Positions 50,900 to 58,242 of a stretch of 64,000 bases of DNA are shown piece after piece; position 1 is the stretch's first letter, and each line of letters starts with the position of its first letter. Source of the stretch: Cytophagaceae bacterium (GTDB lineage: Bacteria > Bacteroidota > Bacteroidia > Cytophagales > Flexibacteraceae); NCBI GenBank assembly GCA_027490155.1, contig JAIXYP010000054.1, forward strand, positions 1 through 64,000, read 5' to 3'. The notes below the pieces were generated by a model that did no database searches, was not told the origin of the DNA, and was given only the letters and a program-made list of their open reading frames with translations. The position numbers and the translations under genes are program-made.

Positions 50900-51457
50900 T
50901 TAGTTGATGACAGAACGAGGTGCCCAAACAACTTCCTGAACACCTAAGTCTTTGGTCATCAGCCTTCCGAGGACGAAAAGGTAGTCACTCAATCGGTTCA
51001 GGTACTGGATGACTAGTCCATCTACAGGGTCGTGGTCGTTGAGGCGGATTACTTGGCGTTCAGCCCGTCGGCAAACGGTGCGTGCTAAGTGTGCAAAACT
51101 GACCGACTGGTGTCCTCCAGGAAGGATAAAGTTCCGGAGTGGTTCAATTTGGCTGTCCATCATGTCCATTGCATGCTCCAATTGTTCGATGTCAGCTTCG
51201 GTGACATCAGGCCGGATGATGTTGGATTTACTAGGTTCGGTTGCGAGGGTGGCTCCGATCGTAAAAAGTAGGTCTTGAATGGCTTTTAATTCAGGAGCTC
51301 TACTGAGGTTGACATGTTGGTCACGAAGTAGGCCGATCCAGCTATTGAGCTCATCAACTGTGCCATAGGCCTCGATGCGTTCGTGTCCTTTGGACACTCG
51401 GGTACCACCCAAGAGGCTAGTCTGTCCTTTATCTCCTGTTTTGGTGTAGATTTTCAT
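50900..51457 (-). CDS. cob(I)alamin adenosyltransferase, PduO type
   Basis: A 185-residue PduO-type enzyme started at the ATG at 51457 (MKIYTKTGDKGQTSLLGG), the family's ATP-binding N-terminus. An in-frame ATG at 51541 would add 28 atypical residues. Further landmarks are YGTVDELNSWIGL, FILPGGHQSVSFAHLARTVCRRAER and the final LNRLSDYLFVL. It transfers the adenosyl group from ATP to cob(I)alamin. No cobalamin-dependent enzyme or riboswitch is visible nearby. Confidence 0.94.
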   Translation of the reverse strand: MKIYTKTGDKGQTSLLGGTRVSKGHERIEAYGTVDELNSWIGLLRDQHVNLSRAPELKAIQDLLFTIGATLATEPSKSNIIRPDVTEADIEQLEHAMDMMDSQIEPLRNFILPGGHQSVSFAHLARTVCRRAERQVIRLNDHDPVDGLVIQYLNRLSDYLFVLGRLMTKDLGVQEVVWAPRSVIN

Positions 51458-51576
51458 GGTCTGAGTTGTTTTAGGCGGCAGAGGTATGGAATGCTGTCTA
51501 GTTAACCTGGCTTCAATAGGCAGCCAGTATTGGTCAGCCATTATTCCGCATGTCCTAGCACACGGCTAATATAGAG

Positions 51577-51604
51577 CAAAGGTAAAGCTATGTTGTCATA
51601 ACAA
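51577..51604 (-). promoter_or_regulatory. promoter of the adenosyltransferase-DUF721 pair
   Basis: On the minus strand: TTG (51604-51602), 17 bases, TACCTTTG (51584-51577). Expected start near 51571, with a leader of about 114 bases to the preferred ATG. Confidence 0.65.
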
Positions 51605-51658
51605 TAGTTGGTTCTGGATATTTGGGTATGGTTGCCCAGAATCATATCTGGCAAGCGA

Positions 51659-52156
51659 CTAAAGCATCGGTTGGTTCATGACCCTTAGTTGGTCTGAACT
51701 TAGCCAAGCATTGACAAATCCGTCTCCGCCAACAGTTGCCCCTAGCCGATGGTAAAAATCAATAGCTGATTGGTTCCAGTCCAGCACCTGCCATATTAGC
51801 TGCGCACAGTCTTCACGCCGTGCAATATCAGCAACAGCCAAAAATAAGGACTTGCCGATACCCAAGTGCCGAAAATCAGGCTCCACAAATAGGTCTTCGA
51901 GGTAGAGACATGGGCCACGCCAAGTGCTGTATCGATAATACCAAACAGCCATCCCGACAGGTTGTTTATTCACCTCTGCTATCATGAAGGCCATCAGAGG
52001 TTTATCCCCAAACGCATCCTTAACTATGTAATCAGCTGTATTTGTAACCTGATCAAGTCCACGTTCGAAGATCGCGAGTTGTTTAATTAGGTGTAACAAG
52101 GCAGGGGCATCCTTTGGGGTGCCCATTCGCAGGATTGGGTTTATTGTCGACTCCAT
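51659..52156 (-). CDS. GNAT-family N-acetyltransferase
   Basis: A 165-residue GNAT protein. The acetyl-CoA site is in LFVEPDFRHLGIGKSLFLAV, preceded by LYLEDLFVEP and followed by WNQSAIDFYHRLGATVG. The pattern resembles diamine (spermidine/spermine) acetyltransferases. Substrate is not determined by sequence. Stands alone upstream of the cobalamin genes. Confidence 0.88.
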   Translation of the reverse strand: MESTINPILRMGTPKDAPALLHLIKQLAIFERGLDQVTNTADYIVKDAFGDKPLMAFMIAEVNKQPVGMAVWYYRYSTWRGPCLYLEDLFVEPDFRHLGIGKSLFLAVADIARREDCAQLIWQVLDWNQSAIDFYHRLGATVGGDGFVNAWLSSDQLRVMNQPML

Positions 52157-52259
52157 TGGAGGTAAGGTACAGTTATGATATGGGCGTTAAGGTGCCAGAT
52201 TTTAGGTCGGGTGGTACAATAATCTTACGAATGGGACAGCAACACATCTGCTTGACCTA

Positions 52260-52267
52260 TATCTTTG
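52260..52267 (+). promoter_or_regulatory. -7 element before lgt
   Basis: TATCTTTG fits TAnnTTTG; it overlaps the first possible lgt start at 52265, which supports the downstream ATG at 52325. Confidence 0.5.
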
Positions 52268-52324
52268 GTTTTGGTGTCGATGTCAGGACGCAAATCGCTG
52301 CACGAACATAACGCCACAGGTGAT

Positions 52325-53434
52325 ATGATACTAGACTTTATCTTGTGGGACGTCAACCCAGAGGTTTTCCATAGCCTGAGTCAATCGGAATCGGTGTTCA
52401 GATTTTTGGGCAACTTGCGTTGGTATGGACTGCTGTTTGCAACGGCTTTTTTGGTTGGCCAATGGCTGATGCAAAAAATCTACCATACAGAAGGCAAACC
52501 TCCTCGTGATGTTGACACCCTTACGCTTTATATGGTGGCCGGGACGGTTATCGGTGCTCGCTTAGGACATTGTTTGTTTTATGAGCCGAACTATTTCCTA
52601 GCCCACCCAGTCGAAATCTTATTCATCTGGCAAGGTGGGTTGGCGAGCCATGGGGCGACCATCGGTATTTTGTTATCAGCATGGCTATTTTCGCGTAGCC
52701 GACCAGGACAGCCTTATCTGTGGCTGATGGACCGCATTGTTATTTTGGTGGCCTTGGCTGGTGCCCTAATCCGGACGGCAAACTTCGTTAATGCCGAAAT
52801 CGTTGGCAAACCTACCGACTTGGCCCTAGGTACGGTGTTTGCAGCACCAACCAGGATATACCTTGAGGAGGGCTTAGCAAAACAAGTCTTGGACGTAAGC
52901 TCTTTTAAGGGAAATAAAGATACGGTAATTAACGGTCAGCAGCTAACTGCCGTCAGGTTTGACCTGACATACGACGGCGCCACTAATGACACACGGAGTG
53001 TCAACTTTAGCCTCCTAAATGACGTGTCACAGCTTATCTTCCGGGCAAACGAGCCAGAGCTGAATGTTATTCTGCCAGCCCAGCCCCAAGTTAGGGTAGT
53101 GCCAGAAGGGAACAAAATTGTAGGTTCGATTATGGTTTGGGGCTTGCCTCGCCATCCCGCTCAGCTCTATGAGGCTTTCACTTGTTTGCTTTTGTTTGTC
53201 GCCCTTTGGCGCTATTGGTCCAAAAAGGGGACGCAGGTACCACATGGTAAGCTTGTTGGCACATTCTTGATGGTGGTTTTTGGACTACGTTTTGCTTATG
53301 AGTTGCTAAAGGAGAACCAAGTTGGCTTTGAGGATAACCTTGCCTTCAACATGGGCCAGATCCTGAGCATTCCTCTAGTATTATTAGGGGTGTGGTTGGT
53401 TTTTAGGACACGCAGTGGCTCTGTGCAGTCCTAG
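52325..53434 (+). CDS. lgt: prolipoprotein diacylglyceryl transferase
   Basis: A 369-residue membrane enzyme that adds diacylglycerol to lipobox cysteines. Visible landmarks are RWYGLLFA, GARLGHCLFYE, WQGGLASHGATIG, IRTANFVNAE (signature, Arg150) and LPRHPAQLYEA. The signature reads IRTANF rather than the usual GRxGNF. About 100 residues (roughly 174-272) are inserted between the signature and PRHPAQLYEA, giving a longer protein than the usual 260-300. Start chosen at 52325 because the earlier ATG codon coincides with a promoter box. It serves the several lipoproteins in this window. Confidence 0.92.
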   Translation: MILDFILWDVNPEVFHSLSQSESVFRFLGNLRWYGLLFATAFLVGQWLMQKIYHTEGKPPRDVDTLTLYMVAGTVIGARLGHCLFYEPNYFLAHPVEILFIWQGGLASHGATIGILLSAWLFSRSRPGQPYLWLMDRIVILVALAGALIRTANFVNAEIVGKPTDLALGTVFAAPTRIYLEEGLAKQVLDVSSFKGNKDTVINGQQLTAVRFDLTYDGATNDTRSVNFSLLNDVSQLIFRANEPELNVILPAQPQVRVVPEGNKIVGSIMVWGLPRHPAQLYEAFTCLLLFVALWRYWSKKGTQVPHGKLVGTFLMVVFGLRFAYELLKENQVGFEDNLAFNMGQILSIPLVLLGVWLVFRTRSGSVQS

Positions 53435-53569
53435 CGCCAAATAAGTTCTGTTTTTGCCGAAGCGCTGATTGGCAAACTATGGGAAAAGCGCATAAATCCC
53501 ACTTAACGAATACCACCAGCTTACATCAATTTCGGAGGTATATTTGCGGCACTGTAATTTTTGTTAGCC

Positions 53570-53598
53570 TTGCCGAATAGGTAGGGTCTATAGTTTTG
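53570..53598 (+). promoter_or_regulatory. promoter of the hybrid kinase gene
   Basis: TTG at 53570-53572, 18 bases, TAGTTTTG at 53591-53598. Expected start near 53605, only about 12 bases before the ATG at 53617. Confidence 0.6.
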
Positions 53599-53616
53599 CA
53601 GGAAGCCTGATAATTG

Positions 53617-56019
53617 ATGGAGTCGCAGAATCCGACATCTAGGAACATAATCGAACGCTATACCCGTGGCTACCTCATTGCATTGGGTATGGTCGCTTTG
53701 TTGACAGTGGCAGGGCTAACGGTGCTGCAACAACTGGTAAGCAATGAGCAAGGTGAATCTTTGCTTATTAACAAAACTGGTAAACAGCGGTTCTATTCTC
53801 AGCAGATCGCGAAGGCGATTCTTGTTCTGGCCGACTCAGTGTCTGAAAACCGAAAGACCGAGCTGGCTACTGCCTACAGTGCTTGGGTCCTTTCTCAGCA
53901 GGAGTTACAGTTGTTGTCAGCCAACCCTAAGTTTGGACATTTGTTGCGCAGCCAAGATGTGGCGGCACTTGTAGCGGCCCAAAAGGATGATTACCTGGTC
54001 ATAGAGCAGGCTGCCAAGTCAGTCATAAACCACAAAGGCGACAATGCTTCGCTCCGAAGATTAGCATCATCAGCTGGCCGAAAGGTTCTCGGTGTAGAAG
54101 GCGCATATTGGGTCAATATTGACAAAACGGTTACCCAGCTCAATCTAGAGTCGAACGCACGTATCCAATTGTTAGAGTGGCTCCAGATTGGTTTGGCCGC
54201 CATTATCGTGTTGCTTTTGGGCATTGAGACCCTTTTTATCTTCAGGCCATTGTCAGGCGTCATCCATAAGTTTTTGGCAAATGAAGTCTCGGCTCGGCAT
54301 CAACTAACAAGGCAGACGGTGGTGCTACGCCAGATTCAGCTTGATAATGAGACCTATATCAAGACCCTTGCAGAAAGCCAAAAACAACTGGAAGCATCAC
54401 TCGATGAAGCATTGATGCTTAAAAGCCAGGTTGAATGGCGTGAGTTTCGTCTTATTGAGGCACAGGCCATTGGCAAGATGGCAAGTTTTGAGACTGATGG
54501 GCTAGGCCAACTAACCCGCTGGACCTCCCACTTTCCGAAACTCCATGGCATCCCCGCCGATTCGGCCCCTAATCGGTATCCCCTCACTAAGCATATTCAC
54601 CTGCATGATCAGGCCGCCTTCAAGGTACAATGGCTGGATAATCTAAATCGAGGTATACCTTTTAACCTCGAATACCGCATCATTCGTGAGGGCACAACTG
54701 CATGGATTCACTGCCATGCCAAACCTGTCCTGAACGCTGAAACCCAACAATACTACTACGTCGGCACAATCCAAGACGTAACGGATGAAAAAGAGGCTTT
54801 CGAACAGATTACAATCGCTCGTGATCTTGCGCAGCAAGCAACCATTGCGAAGACCATGTTCCTGAGCACCATGAGCCATGAGATCAGAACCCCGCTCAAC
54901 GCTGTAATTGGTTTTACTGAGTTGCTGATGCTGGAGGATCCTAAACCATCTCAGCTCGAAAGTCTAGAGATCCTGAAATACTCGGCCAACCATCTCCTGA
55001 GCCTCATTAACGATATCCTAGATTTCAACAAGATAGACTCGGGCAAGATCGAGTTTGAGCAGGTTGAGTTTGACCTATCCCAGGTCCTGCAATCTGTGGG
55101 CAAGTTATTCTCGCTTAAGATTGAGGAGAAAAAATTAGGTTTCACGATCAGCGAACCTGCCAAGTTTGGCAACTATTTGGTTTCTGATGTTACTCGCTTT
55201 AATCAGATACTTCATAACCTAGTTAGCAATGCGCTCAAGTTCACCGAACAAGGCCAGATTGAGATTGGATACCTTATCGAGCGTGAGACAGATACAGAAG
55301 TCAACCTAACGTTTTATGTATCTGATACTGGTATTGGTATATCAGAGGAGGGTAAGGCCAAATTGTTTCAGGCCTTTACCCAAGCACACTCGTCCACGAC
55401 ACGACTTTTTGGGGGTACAGGCCTAGGGCTATCAATCAGCAAACGGTTGGTAGAGTTGCAAGGTGGGCGTATCTGGGTTGAGAGCGAAAAAGACAAAGGG
55501 ACCAAGTTCAACTTTAATCTCAGTTTCGGCAAGGGTGGCCTCATTAAGCAAAATGCCATGTTGCCTTACAGTCATGATCATGAAGAACGCCGCAATCTAG
55601 AGCAGGCCGAAATTTTGGTTGTTGACGATAATGCAATCAATGTGATGATCGCTCAAAAGTTTATCGAGCGATGGCATGGGCGGGTCACTACTTGTAGTGA
55701 TGGGCAGCAGGCGATCGACCTCATAGCTAAAAGGCAGTTTGATGTCATCCTGATGGATCTTCAGATGCCCGTTATGGATGGCTTTGCCGCCACTTCCTGG
55801 ATCAGGGCACAAGCTGATCCTGACATTATGTACCTTCCGGTTGTAGCACTCACGGCTAGCGTAGCCCTCAGTCTTCAGGAGGAGGTTATGTCTAAAGGGT
55901 TTGATGCCTACGTATCCAAACCATTCAATCCGGCCGAGCTTTATCGTGTTATCCGGAACCATATCAAAAAGCCTACTAAAAATGGGGTTTTTAGTTCTGT
56001 TGGTGTCAGCACCTCCTGA
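53617..56019 (+). CDS. hybrid sensor histidine kinase/response regulator with PilJ-like sensor
   Basis: An 800-residue membrane hybrid kinase. The N-terminal helix (about 18-38) is followed by a periplasmic PilJ-type sensor with LLINKTGKQRFYSQQIAKA, a second helix near 188-208, a coiled coil, and a PAS domain (about 285-390). The HisKA box is FLSTMSHEIRTPLNAVIGF with His421; ATPase boxes are NLVSNALKF, DTGIGIS and GTGLGLSI. A receiver domain ends the protein, with Asp714 in VILMDLQMP. The PilJ-like motif is known from nitrate/nitrite and pilus sensors. No partner regulator is adjacent, so a phosphorelay to the orphan receiver at 31.6 kb is possible. Confidence 0.93.
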   Translation: MESQNPTSRNIIERYTRGYLIALGMVALLTVAGLTVLQQLVSNEQGESLLINKTGKQRFYSQQIAKAILVLADSVSENRKTELATAYSAWVLSQQELQLLSANPKFGHLLRSQDVAALVAAQKDDYLVIEQAAKSVINHKGDNASLRRLASSAGRKVLGVEGAYWVNIDKTVTQLNLESNARIQLLEWLQIGLAAIIVLLLGIETLFIFRPLSGVIHKFLANEVSARHQLTRQTVVLRQIQLDNETYIKTLAESQKQLEASLDEALMLKSQVEWREFRLIEAQAIGKMASFETDGLGQLTRWTSHFPKLHGIPADSAPNRYPLTKHIHLHDQAAFKVQWLDNLNRGIPFNLEYRIIREGTTAWIHCHAKPVLNAETQQYYYVGTIQDVTDEKEAFEQITIARDLAQQATIAKTMFLSTMSHEIRTPLNAVIGFTELLMLEDPKPSQLESLEILKYSANHLLSLINDILDFNKIDSGKIEFEQVEFDLSQVLQSVGKLFSLKIEEKKLGFTISEPAKFGNYLVSDVTRFNQILHNLVSNALKFTEQGQIEIGYLIERETDTEVNLTFYVSDTGIGISEEGKAKLFQAFTQAHSSTTRLFGGTGLGLSISKRLVELQGGRIWVESEKDKGTKFNFNLSFGKGGLIKQNAMLPYSHDHEERRNLEQAEILVVDDNAINVMIAQKFIERWHGRVTTCSDGQQAIDLIAKRQFDVILMDLQMPVMDGFAATSWIRAQADPDIMYLPVVALTASVALSLQEEVMSKGFDAYVSKPFNPAELYRVIRNHIKKPTKNGVFSSVGVSTS

Positions 56020-56150
56020 GTAAGGACCATTATTTGGCCAAAGTCTCAGCCCACAAAAAATCGGCACAACCAAGCGGACTGAATGATCGATGGTGTTTTC
56101 GGCAATCGATAACTTAACAATTGCACCTGCCACAGGTTTATTTTTTTGCG

Positions 56151-56158
56151 TACCTTTG
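56151..56158 (+). promoter_or_regulatory. -7 element before rpsA
   Basis: TACCTTTG, exact TAnnTTTG. A start near 56164 would give a structured leader of about 110 bases before rpsA. Confidence 0.6.
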
Positions 56159-56236
56159 CAGCCCGTGCCAAGTGGCAAGGGTTATGCCATGGGAACATGG
56201 TGTAGATAGTTTAACCTAAAAAGTCTGTCATGGCCT

Positions 56237-56267
56237 GGTGCCCGTCTTGGCAGAGTAACTGGGCACC
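56237..56267 (+). promoter_or_regulatory. rpsA leader hairpin
   Basis: GGTGCCC (56237-56243) pairs with GGGCACC (56261-56267); the stem ends 8 bases before the rpsA ATG. It could hide the start region and be the site of S1 autoregulation. Confidence 0.5.
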
Positions 56268-56275
56268 GCAAATTC

Positions 56276-58066
56276 ATGACAAATTCCCCTAATAATTTCG
56301 ACTGGGACAGGGTTGACTCAAAAGGTTTTGGCGCTGGCTACAGCAATGCTGAGATAGCAGAGCTAGAGTCGCTCTATGCCGCCACCCTTATTGAGGTGCA
56401 AGAAAACCAAGTGGTTGTCGGTACCGTCGTCGGTATCAATGACAAGGACGTGATCCTGAACATCGGCTTTAAGTCGGATGGTTTGGTATCCCTGTCTGAG
56501 TTCCGCGACATCGAAGACCTACGTGTGGGTGACACCGTTGACGTCTTCATCGAGGACCAAGAAGACAAAAATGGCCAATTAATCCTTTCACACCGCAAGG
56601 CGCGCATCGTCCGTGCATGGGAAGGCATTAAGCAAGCCCTCGAAAACGACACCACCCTTGAAGGGCTGGTTAAGCGCCGTACCAAAGGCGGCCTTATCAT
56701 CGACCTGTTTGGTGTTGAAGCTTTCTTGCCTGGTAGCCAGATTGATGTCAAGCCAATCCGTGACTTTGATATCTACGTCGGTAAGAAGATGGAAGTCAAA
56801 GTGGTCAAGATCAACTACACCAACGACAATGTCGTGGTTAGCCACAAAGTCTTGATCGAAAAAGATCTCGAGTCGCAAAAAGCAGCCATCCTCAACAACC
56901 TCGAAAAAGGTCAGGTGCTGGAAGGTGTGATCAAAAACATGACCACGTTCGGTGTTTTTATCGACCTTGGTGGTGTTGATGGTCTGTTGCACATTACCGA
57001 CATCTCGTGGGGCCGTGTTAGCCATCCGGATGAGGTCTTGTCACTCGACCAAAAAGTACAAATCGTCGTCCTTGATTTTGACGAAGAGAAAAAACGTATC
57101 AGCCTTGGCATGAAACAACTCACGGCACATCCGTGGGATAGCCTGCCAGCTGAGATCGAGCCAGGTAGCAAAGTACGTGGCCGCATCGTCAACGTTGCTG
57201 ATTATGGCGCATTCCTAGAAGTGATGCCAGGAGTCGAAGGTCTGATCCACGTCTCAGAAATGAGCTGGAGCCAGCACCTGCGAAACCCACAAGATTTCAT
57301 CACCGTTGGTGGTGAGCTTGATGCTGTTGTCTTGACACTAGACCGTGATGAGCGCAAAATGTCACTCGGCATCAAACAACTTACCGAAGATCCTTGGACC
57401 AAACAAGATCTATTGGTTAAATATGCTTCTGGCACCAGCCACACCGGTACTGTCCGTAACCTGACCAACTTCGGTCTCTTCATCGAGCTAGAAGAAGGTA
57501 TCGACGGCCTTGTACACGTGTCTGACCTGAGCTGGACCAAAAAGGTGAAGCACCCAAGCGAGTTCACCAAAGTGGGTGAGAAACTTGAGGTCAAAGTCCT
57601 TGAGCTTGATGTCGAAAATCGTCGTCTAGCCCTTGGTCACCGTCAGCTTGAGGACAACCCTTGGGATACGTTCGAGACTATGTTCTACAGCGGCTCAATC
57701 CACAAAGGTTCAATCATCTCCAAAACTGACAAAGGTGCTCAGATCGAGCTACCATATGGCGTTGAAGGATTTGCAGTTGCTAAAAACCTTGTCAAACAAG
57801 ACGGCACCTCGGCCGAAGCTGGCGAAAGCCTTGACTTCCGTGTGCTTGAGTTCAACAAGGATGAGCGTCGCATCGTCTTGTCACACACTGCCATCTTCTC
57901 GACTGCTGCCCCAGCTACTGAAGGCAAACCAGCCAAGAAAGGCAAAAAAGGTGCTGATGAGGCCGATTCAACCCCTGTGGTCATCAACAATAGCCCAAGC
58001 AGCAACACCCTCGACGAGGATGGTGTCTTGGCCGCCCTCAAAAGCAAAATGGAAGGCAACAACTAA
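56276..58066 (+). CDS. rpsA: 30S ribosomal protein S1
   Basis: A 596-residue S1 with six OB-fold S1 repeats. The RNA-binding repeats are clear in the middle, with GVFIDLGGVDGLLHITDISW, GAFLEVMPGVEGLIHVSEMS and GLFIELEEGIDGLVHVSDLS. A Lys-rich segment and an Asn/Ser tail end the protein. S1 helps recruit mRNA, of special weight in Bacteroidota where Shine-Dalgarno sequences are rarely used. It is a single-gene transcript with its own promoter, leader hairpin and terminator. Confidence 0.96.
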   Translation: MTNSPNNFDWDRVDSKGFGAGYSNAEIAELESLYAATLIEVQENQVVVGTVVGINDKDVILNIGFKSDGLVSLSEFRDIEDLRVGDTVDVFIEDQEDKNGQLILSHRKARIVRAWEGIKQALENDTTLEGLVKRRTKGGLIIDLFGVEAFLPGSQIDVKPIRDFDIYVGKKMEVKVVKINYTNDNVVVSHKVLIEKDLESQKAAILNNLEKGQVLEGVIKNMTTFGVFIDLGGVDGLLHITDISWGRVSHPDEVLSLDQKVQIVVLDFDEEKKRISLGMKQLTAHPWDSLPAEIEPGSKVRGRIVNVADYGAFLEVMPGVEGLIHVSEMSWSQHLRNPQDFITVGGELDAVVLTLDRDERKMSLGIKQLTEDPWTKQDLLVKYASGTSHTGTVRNLTNFGLFIELEEGIDGLVHVSDLSWTKKVKHPSEFTKVGEKLEVKVLELDVENRRLALGHRQLEDNPWDTFETMFYSGSIHKGSIISKTDKGAQIELPYGVEGFAVAKNLVKQDGTSAEAGESLDFRVLEFNKDERRIVLSHTAIFSTAAPATEGKPAKKGKKGADEADSTPVVINNSPSSNTLDEDGVLAALKSKMEGNN

Positions 58067-58103
58067 TTAGTTGGTTTGACCTTGGCTAGTAATAGCTTAT
58101 AAC

Positions 58104-58139
58104 AACTACCCCCCTTGACTTGGTTGAGGGGGGTAGTTT
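58104..58139 (+). terminator. rho-independent terminator after rpsA
   Basis: Stem AACTACCCCCC (58104-58114) with GGGGGGTAGTT (58128-58138), 13-base loop, then TTTC. The T run is short. Confidence 0.75.
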
Positions 58140-58242
58140 CGTTTGGTAGGATCGGTTATGAAATTGGTATCATGGTGTACTGGTTTCAGACAAACAAGTC
58201 CACTATCTTGCTAGCCGCTTATGCGGTTTTCGTTTTTCTCAA

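Noticed and set aside
51458-51571. Possible cobalamin riboswitch before the adenosyltransferase gene
   Set aside because: The leader is too short and lacks a recognisable B12-box; more likely a plain leader or a longer coding start.
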